Source of the DNA: Cellulosimicrobium sp. Marseille-Q4280
Lineage (GTDB): Bacteria > Actinomycetota > Actinomycetes > Actinomycetales > Cellulomonadaceae
Direction of reading: 5' to 3'
Length of the DNA stretch: 64,000 nt
Assembly (NCBI RefSeq): GCF_943181405.1
Contig: NZ_CALPBY010000005.1
Location: forward strand, 365,569 to 429,568
The position numbers and the translations under genes were made by a program. The first letter of the stretch is position 1. Each line of letters starts with the position of its first letter. The notes under the pieces were generated by a model that saw only the letters and a list, made by a program, of their open reading frames with translations, was not told the DNA's origin and ran no database searches. Below, piece after piece: positions 16,752 to 26,500 of the stretch.

Positions 16752-18986
16752 TCAGGCCTGACGCGCGGCCGACTGGGGCCGCAGGGTCGCCCAGACGAGC
16801 TTGCCGGACGCCGTCGGACGCCAGCCCCAGTCCGCGAGCCGCTCGACGATCTGCATGCCGAACCCGCCCATGCGGTTGGCGTGGCCGTCCGTCGGGACGG
16901 GCGGCGCGGGGTTGGAGTCCTCGACCTCGACCCGGATCCCGTCGCCCGTGTCGAACAGCCGCAGCGCGAGGTGGCCCCAGCCGTGGAGCACGCCGTTCGC
17001 GACGAGCTCCGACACGACCAGCTCGGCGTTCGCGCTGTCCTTGACCCCCCACGCCTGGCACGTGCGCACGACGGCGTGCCGCGCCCGCCCGATCGACGCC
17101 GGCTCGCTCGGCAGGAGCCACCGGCGGCTGCGCGGGCTGAGCACGACGGCCGTCGCGTCGCCCACCGGGTCGGGGATGCGCACGACGACGAGGGCGACGT
17201 CGTCCTCCGGGGCGTCCGCGAGCCGCGAGAGGAGCTCCTCGCCGACCCCTGCGGCGTCCACGGCGGTGACGGCGGCGGACGCGGCGACGAGCGCGTCGAG
17301 CCCGACGCGCAGCGCGCGGTCCCGTCGTTCGATGAGGCCGTCGGTGTAGAAGACGAGCGTGTCCCCGGGGCGCAGCGACACCTCCCCGGTGGACCGGGTC
17401 CGCCCGCCGAACCCGACGAGCGCGCCGCCGGCGTCGTCGAGCTGGGTGACCGTTCCCTCGCGCAGGAGCAGCGGGGGCAGGTGGCCGGCACGCGAGTACT
17501 CGATGCGCCACGCGTCCTCGGTGTCCGTCGCGTCGGGGCGCGTGAGCGCGGCGTACACGAGGCTCGCCGAGCGCGGGATGCGCATCCCTTGGACGAGCTG
17601 GTCGACCCGGTCGAGGACCGGTCCCGGGGTGGTGAGCTCGTAGGCGTAGGACCGCACGACGGACCGCAGCTGGCCCATCGCGGCAGCCGCCTCGACGTCG
17701 TGACCCACCACGTCGCCGATGACCAGGCCCACGACGTCCGGGGTGATCTGCAGGACGTCGTACCAGTCGCCGCCGACCTGGGCGTGCTCGGAGTTCGGCG
17801 CGTAGTACGTCCAGACGTCGAGACCCGTGACGTCCGCCTGCTCCGGCAGCATGGCCCGCTGCAGCGTCTCCGCGAGGCGGTGCTCGCGCGCGTAGAGCCG
17901 GACGTTGTCGATCGCGGTGCCCGCGCGCCGGGCGATGACCTGCAGCAGCGTGCGGACGCTCTCGCGAGCCTCCGTGTCGACGCCGCGCGGACCCGTGGTG
18001 TCCTCGTCGCCGCACGACACGAGGAGCCCCAGGATGCGCCGACGGCCCGGGACGGCCGTGACCGTCACGGCGCGAGGCCGGCGCGCGAGGCGCGAGAGCC
18101 GGTGCTCGAGGTCGCGCCGGAGCCAGCCCGAGGCGGACCACTGGGGGAACTCGGCGGTCAGGTCGAGCTCGACCGGGCCCTCGATCCGGCCGTCGAGCAG
18201 GTCCTGGACGCGGTCGGGGACGTCGACGAGGCGGGGCCGCGGGGACGACTCGTCGGTGACGGCCGCGTCACCGAGCGCGTCGGTCTCGGCGATGCCCGGA
18301 CGCCCCAGCGCCCCCACCCCCGGCGTGTAGCGACCGTGGCGCTGCCCGCGTCCGCTGGGCGGGGCCGACGTGTCGACGCCGTCCGCGAAGCGCAGCCCGT
18401 CGTCGTTGAGGTAGAAGCCGGCCCAGTCCACGACGTACCCGGCGAGGAGGCTCGTGATGTCGCGCAGGGCGTACGGCTGGTCGAGGTCGGCGAGCAGGTC
18501 CGAGCTGCGCGCGACGACGTCGAGCACCGCCCGCTCGCGCCGCTCGAGCGCGAGAGACGCGACCTGGGCCGCGTACCGCTCGAGATGGTCCGACACGTCG
18601 ACCTGGACGCCGACCCAGTGCGTGACCTCACCCTCGGGGCCGAGGATCGGGGAGAGCGAGAGCTGGGCCCACACCGGCTGGCCGTCGCGCCGTCGCGCAC
18701 GGACGGTGTGGGTGATCTCACGCCCGGCGAGGATCGCGGCCCGGAGCTCGTCCACCTCGACCGGCTCGGCGAGCAGGGCCTCGAGCGCGCGCGGGCTGCG
18801 CCCGACGACGTCCTGCGCGGCGAACCCCGTGTCCCGCTCGAACGCCCGGTTGACCCAGACGAGAGGCATGCCCGCAGACCGTGGGCCCGTGACGAACATC
18901 GCGACGCCCGCGCTGTCCATCGCGCGGGTGCACAGCTCGAGGACGTGTGCGGGCAGGTCGGTGCCGAGTCCCAGCGGTCCGCCCAT
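16752..18986 (-). CDS. PAS-GAF-SpoIIE (PP2C) phosphatase with C-terminal anti-sigma kinase (HATPase) domain
   Basis: A 744-residue cytoplasmic regulator. In order: a PAS domain (about 10-120; MFVTGP...PLVWVNRAFERDTGF), a GAF-like region (about 140-370), a SpoIIE PP2C phosphatase domain (about 390-590; VGGDWYDVLQI, GDVVGHDVEAAAAMGQLR, FYTDGLIERRD) and a histidine-kinase-like ATPase (about 620-744; NAELVVSELVANGVLHG, GGFGMQIVERLADWG). Such fusions carry both the phosphatase and the kinase of a partner-switching module. The start at 18986 has GGAGGT four bases upstream; ATG 19022 upstream has none. STAS genes on both sides are the likely substrates. No sigma factor is encoded nearby. Confidence 0.88.
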   Translation of the reverse strand: MGGPLGLGTDLPAHVLELCTRAMDSAGVAMFVTGPRSAGMPLVWVNRAFERDTGFAAQDVVGRSPRALEALLAEPVEVDELRAAILAGREITHTVRARRRDGQPVWAQLSLSPILGPEGEVTHWVGVQVDVSDHLERYAAQVASLALERRERAVLDVVARSSDLLADLDQPYALRDITSLLAGYVVDWAGFYLNDDGLRFADGVDTSAPPSGRGQRHGRYTPGVGALGRPGIAETDALGDAAVTDESSPRPRLVDVPDRVQDLLDGRIEGPVELDLTAEFPQWSASGWLRRDLEHRLSRLARRPRAVTVTAVPGRRRILGLLVSCGDEDTTGPRGVDTEARESVRTLLQVIARRAGTAIDNVRLYAREHRLAETLQRAMLPEQADVTGLDVWTYYAPNSEHAQVGGDWYDVLQITPDVVGLVIGDVVGHDVEAAAAMGQLRSVVRSYAYELTTPGPVLDRVDQLVQGMRIPRSASLVYAALTRPDATDTEDAWRIEYSRAGHLPPLLLREGTVTQLDDAGGALVGFGGRTRSTGEVSLRPGDTLVFYTDGLIERRDRALRVGLDALVAASAAVTAVDAAGVGEELLSRLADAPEDDVALVVVRIPDPVGDATAVVLSPRSRRWLLPSEPASIGRARHAVVRTCQAWGVKDSANAELVVSELVANGVLHGWGHLALRLFDTGDGIRVEVEDSNPAPPVPTDGHANRMGGFGMQIVERLADWGWRPTASGKLVWATLRPQSAARQA

Positions 18987-19164
18987 CCTCACCTCCGACG
19001 GTCTGCTCTGCGCGTGAGCCATCGTCAGGCACCGTCCTGTGGACGCCTGACGGTCGCATCTGGCTGCACACGCTCCGGTCGCGTTACTGTCCCGACTGGA
19101 CATTCAACCGTAGATTGGTGCTTCCCGAGACCGGAACGGTCCTGGAGCCGCTGAAAGGAGCGCC

Positions 19165-19590
19165 GTGCGCGAAGGTACCTCCTCGTCCGCCGACCGGCCG
19201 GTCGGCGTCGCCGGTGACCCTGCACGGTCGGGCGACCCGGCGAGCGTGCACGTCATCGTGGGCACCACGCGTGCCCGCATCGTCCTGTCGGGTGAGATCG
19301 ACGCCGACCTGGGCGCGGACCTCCAGGAGGCGACCGCGGCCGCCGAGGACTCGGGGCTGCCCGTCGAGATCGACGCGCACCACGTGACCTTCATGGACTC
19401 GTCCGGCGTCGCGTTCCTCGCCCGTCTGGCGTCGCGCGGCCCGCACCGCGTCCGCGTGCTCCGCGCACCGCCGACCGTCCGGTTCCTCCTCGAGGTGACA
19501 CGCATCGGCGAGCTGCTCGACATCGTCGACACGGATCCGGGCTTCGACCTCGAGGAGCCTGCCGACGGGCCGGAAGCGCCCGGCTCCTGA
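19165..19590 (+). CDS. STAS-domain anti-sigma factor antagonist
   Basis: A 141-residue STAS protein with unstructured ends. The core is VHVIVGTTRARIVLSGEIDADLGADLQEA, then HHVTFMDSSGVAFLARLA with the DSSG phosphorylation loop. It is divergent from the PP2C/kinase gene and similar in plan to the STAS gene at 16318. Either protein could compete for the same kinase domain. GTG start with AAAGGAG four bases upstream. TAGATT near 19112 could be a -10 box. A perfect 42-bp palindrome follows the gene. Confidence 0.85.
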   Translation: MREGTSSSADRPVGVAGDPARSGDPASVHVIVGTTRARIVLSGEIDADLGADLQEATAAAEDSGLPVEIDAHHVTFMDSSGVAFLARLASRGPHRVRVLRAPPTVRFLLEVTRIGELLDIVDTDPGFDLEEPADGPEAPGS

Positions 19591-19613
19591 CCGGCACCCG
19601 ACCACCACCGCGA

Positions 19614-19655
19614 CACGAGAAGGCCCCCGGTCCGCGGACCGGGGGCCTTCTCGTG
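19614..19655. terminator. bidirectional terminator between the STAS gene and fba
   Basis: A perfect 42-bp palindrome (CACGAGAAGGCCCCCGGTCC and its complement around GC). It serves the convergent STAS gene (plus) and aldolase gene (minus). Confidence 0.85.
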
Positions 19656-19696
19656 CGGCGCAGGTCCTGACGCAGTGCGTCGGGACACCGTGTGCG

Positions 19697-20719
19697 TCAG
19701 CGGAGCTTGTTGCCCGCCGAGCGCAGCTGCTGCGCGGCCTCGACGATGCGGGCGGCCATGCCGGCCTCGGCCAGCTTGCCCCAGGCGCGCGGGTCGTAGG
19801 CCTTCTTGTTGCCCACCTCGCCGTCGACCTTGAGGACGCCGTCGTAGTTGCCGAACATGTGGCCGACGACGGGACGCGTGAACGCGTACTGCGTGTCCGT
19901 GTCGATGTTCATCTTGATGACGCCGTGGTCGACCGCCTCGGAGATCTCCTCGGCCGTGGAACCCGAGCCGCCGTGGAACACGAGGTCGAACGGGTTCTCC
20001 TTGCCGATCTCCGCGCCGACGGTCTTCTGGATCTCGGCGAGGATCGACGGGCGCAGCTTGACGGCACCCGGCTTGTAGACGCCGTGCACGTTGCCGAACG
20101 TGAGGGCCGTCAGGTAGCGGCCCTTCTCGCCGGCGCCGAGCGCGCGGACCGTCGCCAGGCCGTCCTCGGCGGTCGTGTAGAGCTTCTCGTTGATCTCGGC
20201 CTCGTGGCCGTCCTCCTCGCCACCGACGACGCCGACCTCGATCTCGAGGATCGTGCGGGCCGCCTGCGAGAGCTCGAGGAGCTCCGCGGCGATGACGAGG
20301 TTCTCGTCCAGCGGGATGTCCGAGCCGTCGAACATGTGCGACTGGAACGTCGGCAGGCCGCCGTTCCTCACCTGCTCGGCCTCGATCTGCAGGAGCGGGC
20401 GGACCCAGGAGTCGAGGTTCTTCTTGACGCAGTGGTCCGTGTGGATCGCGATCTGCACGGGGTAGCTCTTCGCGACCTCGGCGGCGTACGCGGCGAGCGC
20501 GAGCGAGCCGGAGATGCGGTCCTTGACCGTCGAGCCCGACGCGTACTCGGCGCCACCCACCGAGACCTGGATGATGCCGTCGGACTCCGCCTCGGCGAAG
20601 CCCTGGAGCGCGGCGGTGACGGTCTGCGACGACGTGATGTTGACGGCCGGGTAGGCGAACTTGCCTGCCTTCGCCCGGTCGATCATGTCGGCGTAGACCT
20701 CGGGGGTTGCGATGGGCAT
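19697..20719 (-). CDS. fba: class II fructose-bisphosphate aldolase
   Basis: A 340-residue zinc-dependent aldolase of glycolysis and gluconeogenesis, cleaving fructose 1,6-bisphosphate to DHAP and G3P. Zinc and active-site signatures are IAIHTDHCVKKNL, LEIEVGVVGGEEDGHE, FGNVHGVYKPG, FHGGSGST and KMNIDTDTQYAF. Its length matches the long (type A) actinobacterial and yeast-like class. ATG with GGAG six to seven bases upstream. It ends at the bidirectional terminator and follows the TrmH gene on the same strand with 70 bp between. Confidence 0.95.
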   Translation of the reverse strand: MPIATPEVYADMIDRAKAGKFAYPAVNITSSQTVTAALQGFAEAESDGIIQVSVGGAEYASGSTVKDRISGSLALAAYAAEVAKSYPVQIAIHTDHCVKKNLDSWVRPLLQIEAEQVRNGGLPTFQSHMFDGSDIPLDENLVIAAELLELSQAARTILEIEVGVVGGEEDGHEAEINEKLYTTAEDGLATVRALGAGEKGRYLTALTFGNVHGVYKPGAVKLRPSILAEIQKTVGAEIGKENPFDLVFHGGSGSTAEEISEAVDHGVIKMNIDTDTQYAFTRPVVGHMFGNYDGVLKVDGEVGNKKAYDPRAWGKLAEAGMAARIVEAAQQLRSAGNKLR

Positions 20720-20789
20720 GCGGAGCTCCTGGGGAGTCGTGCGGGGTGGTGTTGTCGGTCAAAGTCTGGCACGGATGGCCGCGGGGCCG

Positions 20790-21527
20790 TCAGGGCCGTT
20801 CGACCTGTGGTCCCCCGACGTCCGCGTGCTGCACGACCCACGCGTGCATCGCGATCGCGGCGGCCGCACCGGCGTTGAGCGAGCGCGTCGAGCCGAGCTG
20901 CGTGATGTGCAGGACGGCCTCGCTCGCCGCGACGGCCTCGGGCGTGAGGCCCGAGGACTCTTGGCCGAGCAGCAGCACGCACGCGCGCGGGAGCGCGAAG
21001 CCCTCGATCGGCACCGAGCCCGGCACGTTGTCGACGCCGAGGACGGGAAGCCCTTCGGTCTCCGCCCACGCCGCGAGGTCCTCGACCGTGGCGTGGTGGT
21101 GCACGTGCAGGTAGCGGTCGGTGACCATCGCGCCGCGCCGGTTCCAGCGTCGTCGGCCGACGACGTGCACGCCCGCCGCGCTGAACGCGTTCGCCGTGCG
21201 CACGACCGAGCCGATGTTGAGGTCGTGCGCCCAGTTCTCGATCGCGACGTGGAAGAACCGGTCCGCGGGCCGTCGTGCGTCCAGGTCCGCGACGACCGCG
21301 TCCACCGTCCAGTACCGGTAGGCGTCGACGACGTTGCGCCGGTCGCCGTGCTCGAGCAGCTCGGGGTCGTACCGCGGGTCGAGCGGGTCCTGCGGGTCGG
21401 TCGACGGCGCGCCCGCCGCGTCGACGCGCGGCCACGCCGCCCGACCGCCCGGCCAGGGCCCGACGCCGACCTCACGCTCCTCCGCGGGACGCCTCGAAGC
21501 ATCCGGCGCCCCGGACGCCGCGGTCAC
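20790..21527 (-). CDS. TrmH/SpoU family RNA methyltransferase
   Basis: A 245-residue SPOUT-class 2'-O-ribose methyltransferase of tRNA or rRNA. The three SpoU motifs are visible: ENWAHDLNIGSVVRTANAF, VLLLGQESSGLTPE and TQLGSTRSLNAGAAAAIAMH, which form the trefoil knot that binds SAM. The N-terminal 60 residues are Pro/Asp-rich and probably disordered. The GTG start (21527) overlaps the stop of the DUF368 gene by four bases (GTGA), so the two are translationally coupled. The exact target nucleotide cannot be inferred. Confidence 0.88.
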   Translation of the reverse strand: MTAASGAPDASRRPAEEREVGVGPWPGGRAAWPRVDAAGAPSTDPQDPLDPRYDPELLEHGDRRNVVDAYRYWTVDAVVADLDARRPADRFFHVAIENWAHDLNIGSVVRTANAFSAAGVHVVGRRRWNRRGAMVTDRYLHVHHHATVEDLAAWAETEGLPVLGVDNVPGSVPIEGFALPRACVLLLGQESSGLTPEAVAASEAVLHITQLGSTRSLNAGAAAAIAMHAWVVQHADVGGPQVERP

Positions 21528-22528
21528 GCGTCCGCGGCCCGGCGCGCGACGCGCGCCTCCCAGACCATCGCGCCGGCGACGACGGCCGCGCCGGCGAGAG
21601 CCAGCAGCACCGGCACGACCACGGACCCGGTCGGGGCGAGGAGGGTCCCGTCCTCCTCCTGCCAGGGCCACAGCGCCCGCAGCGACCCGATCATCAGGCC
21701 CGCGAGCACCGCCATGGTCGTCTGACGGCGGTGGTGCAGCAGCCACTGCAGCAGCTTGACGAACGACGCGAGGCCGACCGCGGCCCCGAGCACGAACGCC
21801 CCGACGAACGCGAGGTCGCGGTCGGACAACGCCTGCTGGACGGGCACGTACAGACCCATGGCGAGGAGGACGAACGAGCCGGAGACGCCGGGGAGGACGA
21901 GCGCGTTGATCGCGATGGCGGCACCGAGGAACACGAACCACAGCGAGGGGTCGTCGACCTGCCCGGGCGGCAGGCTCGTGAGGAGGAAGCCCACGACCGC
22001 GGCGACGACGAGCAGCGCGCCGTCGAGAGCGCGGAAGCGGCCGGGCATGAGTCGCAGCGGGACCGCCACGGAGACGACGATCATGCCGAAGAACACCGAC
22101 CGGACGGGGACGGGGTGCGACTCGAGCAGCGGCGCGATGAGGCGCAGGGACAGGAGCAGCACGACGAGCATGCCGAGGAGGACGGGGACGAGCAGCGGCC
22201 AGTCCACGGCACGGAGCGCGGCCACCGCCGGGGCGACGCCACGGCGCCGGACCACTCCGACGACGAGCTCCCGGGCGGCGTGCAGCAGCTCGCTCGCGGC
22301 GTCGATGAGGTCGTCGTACAGGCCGACGACGAGGGCGATCGTGCCGCCGGAGATGCCGGGGACGGACTCCGCGGCACCGACGAGGCCTCCACGGACCGCG
22401 GAGGCGGGCGCCGAGCGCCACGAGGTCCGCCGACGCGCGAGGTGCGCGGGGTGCTCGTCGTGCTCGGGCCGGTCGAGCTGGTCCAGCCGCTCACCGAGGT
22501 CGGCGGGTTCGTCGCGAGGGGTCGTCAC
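21524..22528 (-). CDS. DUF368 membrane protein, PopT-type polyprenyl-phosphate transporter
   Basis: A 334-residue polytopic membrane protein with about eight or more hydrophobic helices. The DUF368 signature is GGLVGAAESVPGISGGTIALVVGLYDDLI, partly repeated in the second half as NALVLPGVSGSFVLLAMGLYVPVQQAL, which fits an inverted-repeat transporter. DUF368 proteins were recently shown to recycle undecaprenyl phosphate (C55-P) across the membrane (PopT). The first 45 residues are a charged cytoplasmic tail. Start GTG 22528, six bases after a TACCCT box, so leaderless. The start is divergent from the HAD gene. Confidence 0.85.
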   Translation of the reverse strand: MTTPRDEPADLGERLDQLDRPEHDEHPAHLARRRTSWRSAPASAVRGGLVGAAESVPGISGGTIALVVGLYDDLIDAASELLHAARELVVGVVRRRGVAPAVAALRAVDWPLLVPVLLGMLVVLLLSLRLIAPLLESHPVPVRSVFFGMIVVSVAVPLRLMPGRFRALDGALLVVAAVVGFLLTSLPPGQVDDPSLWFVFLGAAIAINALVLPGVSGSFVLLAMGLYVPVQQALSDRDLAFVGAFVLGAAVGLASFVKLLQWLLHHRRQTTMAVLAGLMIGSLRALWPWQEEDGTLLAPTGSVVVPVLLALAGAAVVAGAMVWEARVARRAADA

Positions 22529-22534
22529 CCGCGA

Positions 22535-22540
22535 AGGGTA
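22535..22540 (-). promoter_or_regulatory. -10 box of a leaderless promoter for the DUF368 gene
   Basis: TACCCT on the minus strand, six bases before the GTG start at 22528. No ribosome-binding site between. Confidence 0.45.
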
Positions 22541-22593
22541 GCCCGGACGCCCAGTACCCTGGCGGTGGCACCACCGGCGAAGGAGAGCGCAAC

Positions 22594-23370
22594 GTGACAC
22601 ACCGGACGATCGAGTCGTGGCTCACGGACATGGACGGGGTCCTCGTCCACGAGGGCCACGCGATCCCCGGCGCGCCCGAGTTCGTCCGGGCCCTGCGGGA
22701 CAAGGGCCGGCCGTTCCTCATCCTCACGAACAACTCGATCTTCACGGCGCGCGACCTGCGGGCCCGGCTCGCGACGTCGGGCATCGAGGTGCCCGAGGAG
22801 GCGATCTGGACCTCGGCGCTCGCCACGGCGCAGTTCCTGCACGACCAGATCCCGGGCGGCAGCGCGTACGCCGTGGGCGAGGCGGGGCTCACGACGGCGC
22901 TCTACGAGGCGGGCTACACGCTCACCGAGTCGGACCCGGACTACGTGGTGCTCGGCGAGACGCGCACCTACTCGTTCGAGGCGATCACCAAGGCGATCCG
23001 GCTCGTGCTCGGCGGCGCGCGCTTCATCTGCACCAACCCGGACACGACCGGCCCCTCGCAGGAGGGTCCCCTGCCGGCGACCGGCGCCGTCGCCGCGATG
23101 ATCACGTCCGCGACGGGACGCAAGCCGTACTTCGTCGGCAAGCCGAACCCGATGATGTTCCGGTCCGCGCTCAACCGCATCGACGCGCACTCGGAGAAGA
23201 CCGCGATGATCGGGGACCGCATGGACACCGACGTCGTCGCGGGCATCGAGGCGGGCCTGTACACCTACCTCGTCATGACGGGCTCGACCCGCATGTCCGA
23301 GGTCGACCGCTTCCCGTTCCGGCCGAGCAAGGTCGTCGACTCGGTCGCGGACCTCGTCGACCTGGTCTGA
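22594..23370 (+). CDS. HAD-superfamily class IIA hydrolase (NagD-like)
   Basis: A 258-residue phosphatase of the NagD/p-nitrophenyl-phosphatase group. HAD motif 1 is SWLTDMDGVLVHEG (catalytic Asp pair), motif 2 ILTNNS, motif 3 around FVGKPNPMMF, and motif 4 MIGDRMDTDVVAGIEAG. The class IIA cap lies between motifs 2 and 3. Such enzymes dephosphorylate nucleotides or sugar phosphates. GTG start with a GGAG about nine bases upstream. It is divergent from DUF368 and ends before a strong bidirectional hairpin. Immediately after the stop there is a degenerate GAGCCGA-type tandem repeat. Confidence 0.88.
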   Translation: MTHRTIESWLTDMDGVLVHEGHAIPGAPEFVRALRDKGRPFLILTNNSIFTARDLRARLATSGIEVPEEAIWTSALATAQFLHDQIPGGSAYAVGEAGLTTALYEAGYTLTESDPDYVVLGETRTYSFEAITKAIRLVLGGARFICTNPDTTGPSQEGPLPATGAVAAMITSATGRKPYFVGKPNPMMFRSALNRIDAHSEKTAMIGDRMDTDVVAGIEAGLYTYLVMTGSTRMSEVDRFPFRPSKVVDSVADLVDLV

Positions 23371-23458
23371 GCCGAGCCCCGCTGAGCCGAGCTCCTCGGA
23401 GCCGATCCCTCGGAGCCGAGCCCGCCCACGGGCGTCACCTCACGGGCCAGCGCGGACA

Positions 23459-23502
23459 GCACGACGGCGCCCGGTCACCGAGGTGACCGGGCGCCGTCGT
23501 GC
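23459..23502. terminator. bidirectional terminator between the HAD gene and the HtaA surface protein gene
   Basis: Two perfect 21-bp arms (23459-23479 and 23482-23502), beginning GCACGACGGCGCCCGG, separated by only two bases. It lies between two convergent genes. Confidence 0.85.
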
Positions 23503-23513
23503 TCCCTGTGCCG

Positions 23514-26500
23514 TCAGGCGGTCACACGCGCCCGAGCCCGACGACGCGTGGTGGCGCCCACGAGGACCGTGCCCGTGAGGAGCAGGACGAGGGCCGTCAG
23601 CGCCACGTCCGCGCCGTCCGAGCCGGTGGCCGCGAGGCCCGAGTACACGTCGCACTCGACGTCGCCGCCGACGGGGAACGAGAACGTCACCGGCGAGAGC
23701 GCGGTGCCCGCGTCGTAGAACCCGGCGAACGCCGCCGCCCCGGCCGCGGTGAGCGTCGCGGGCGCGCCGCTCCACGTGACGGTCGAGCCCGACGTCGACC
23801 TCGCGCCCGACAGGTCCAGGCTCGCGAACGCGACGCCGTTCGACGAGGACTTGGCGCCCTCCATGTCGCTGCTCCGGACGTCGACCACGAGCGTCCCCGT
23901 CGAGCCGTCCACCACGACGCGCGGGTTCGAGATCTGCAGGTCGAGGATGCCGTCGTGGCCCGAGAAGGAGACCGTGCCGCCGTAGCTCGCGCGTCCCTTG
24001 CCGAGGTCGGTGTTGAAGGACCCCTTGCCGCCGCTCCACGTGAACGTCGTGCCGTTGTCGCGCACCCCGCTCGTCGAGACGGCGCCCTGGGCGATCGGGC
24101 CCGTGACGTAGGCGCGGAAGCGGTCGCTCACGCCCCACGTCAGCGTGGCGCCGTTCACGCCCTGCGCGAAGCACTTCTCCTCCGCAGCACCCTGCCCGGA
24201 GCCCGAGCCCGTCGTCGTGCCGCTCCCGACGATCGTGATCGGTGCCGTCGCCTCGTGGCTCGCGCCGACGAGCGCGAGCGTGTGCTCACCCGGCGCGACG
24301 TCCGCCGGGATCGTGACCGTCGTGCTCGCGGCACCGCCCGCGTTCGCGACGACGCCGGTCGCGAGGGTCTGCGGCGTGGACCGGATCTCGGAGCGGATGC
24401 CGGCCTCGTTCGCGCCGAACCCGACACCGCTGATCGTCACCTCGTCGCCCGGGGCGGCCTGGGAGACCGAGAGCGTCGCCCTCGCCGGGTCGACCGAGCC
24501 GCCCGTCGACCCGTCGCCGGGGGTGCCGATCTGGCCGCCGTCGCCGCCGGGCAGCGTCGCCGCGGCGCCGATCGTGAAGGTGACGTCGTCGAGCGCCGTC
24601 CCCGCCGGGTAGAAGCCCGCGAACGCGGCGGAGCCGTCGGCCGTGAGCGTCGCGCGCGCGCCGCGGTACGTGACCGCGCCGTCGGCTCCCGTGGTGGGCG
24701 TGCCGAGCGCGAGCGTCGCGAACACGACGCCGTCCCGGTCGAACGAGGAGCCGTCGAGGCCCGTCGACGTCGCGTCCACGAGGAGGCGAGCCGTGCCGGC
24801 CCCGGTGATGTCGACGACCGGGTTCGTCAGCGCGAGGCCGAGCAGGCCGTCATGGCCGGTGAACCGGACCGCCCCGGCGTACTCGACCGTCCCGCGACCC
24901 GCGCTCGACGACCACGTGCCGCCCTCGGCCTGGCCGAAGCGGAAGAGCCCGTCGACGACGGCCGCACCGGCCGTGGCGCTGGCACCGCCGTGCGCGATCG
25001 GCCCGACGATGTAGCTCCGGAACGACTCCTTGACGCCCCACGTGAGGCTGCCCGCCGTGCTCGGGCCGGTCGGCTTCGCCGAGACCTTCACGGAGACCGC
25101 GTCCGACGTGGAGCCGAGGAAGGCCGCGCCGTCGGCGGGAACGAACGTCGCGGTCACGGCGTGCGTGCCCACGGCGAGGGTCTTCGCCTCGACCGTCGCG
25201 GCGCCGTCGACGACGGTCGCCGTCCCGAGCACCGCGCTCCCGGCGACGAACCGGACCGTGCCGGCGGCCCGCGGCGAGACCGTGGCCGTCAGCGTGACCG
25301 CGGAGCCCTCGACCAGGCTCGCCGACGACGCCTTCAACGACGTCGTGGTCGGCTGCGCCTCGGGAGCCGGCTGCGCGATCCCCAGCGGGGTGAACGTGTC
25401 CAGACGACGGTCGGTCGCCGACAGGCCGTGCGCCGCCGACGTCGCGACCACGTACTGCACCTCGGGGTCGAACGACCCCGCCGGCACCGTGAACGTCGTC
25501 GTGAACGCGCCGTCCACGATCTGCCGCGGCTGCACCCACCCCAGGTTCAGCCACCCCGACGCCACCAGCGGACCCGAACCGTCCCAGATCGACGCGTCGC
25601 CCAGCACCACGTACGCGCCGTACTGCGCGGCGTCACCGACGAAGCCGGTCCCGGACACCGTGAACGTGTTCTCCACCGCGGGATCGATCCCCGACGACGG
25701 CGTGACCGTCACCTGCGGGTCCGCCACGAGCGGCGCCCTCACCGTGAGGGTCGTGCTGCCCGAGACCCCGAGCGCCGACGTCACGGTGACCGTGACGTCG
25801 CCGTCGACGGCGTCGTCGGGGATCGTCAGCACGATCGTGCCGCCCTCGCGGGTGTGCGTCGCCGCCTTGCCGCCGAACGTGACGTCCTTGACGGTGTCGT
25901 CCGCGGAGAGGCCCCCGACGGTCAGGGTGACCGTGGTGCCCGGCTCGACCGTCGACGACGCGGGCGTCACCGTGAGCGGTGCCGGGGCGTCGTACGCGAC
26001 CGGGACGTAGAGCTCCTGGTCGGCGTTCGTCACGCCGCCCGCGCCGTAGGTGTAGACGCCGTGGCGTCCCCCCTCGATCGCTGCGGGGTTCTTCACGACG
26101 AGCGTGGCCTCGAACGTGCCGTCCTCGGCGATGTCCGCCCACTGCGCCCTGATCGCGGACTGGAACTGCGCGGGCACCTGGTCGAGGACCGGCTCCGCGA
26201 GGCCCCACACCTGCGAGCCGACCTTGCGGTTCGCGGACGGGGCGCCCTCGGACGGGCGCCACTGCTCGGCGAAGCTGCCGAACACGACGTAGGTGCCCTG
26301 GGGAAGGTGCGCCGGTACAGGCACGCCCCGCCCGCCGACGTTCGCCGCCGGGTCGAAGCCCGAGCCCTTGACGACGACCGTGTCGCCGACCGTCACCTCG
26401 GTGTCGCCGAGCGGGGTCGAGCCGTCCGCCGCGAAGACCTCGACGGCGGGCTCCCAGACGGGTGCCGGCGGCTCGGTGGTGAAGGCGACCGGCGCGTAGA

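Noticed and set aside
23371-23430. GAGCCGA-type repeats after the HAD gene as a mobile-element end
   Set aside because: Short, degenerate, no matching inverted end and no transposase; probably slippage.
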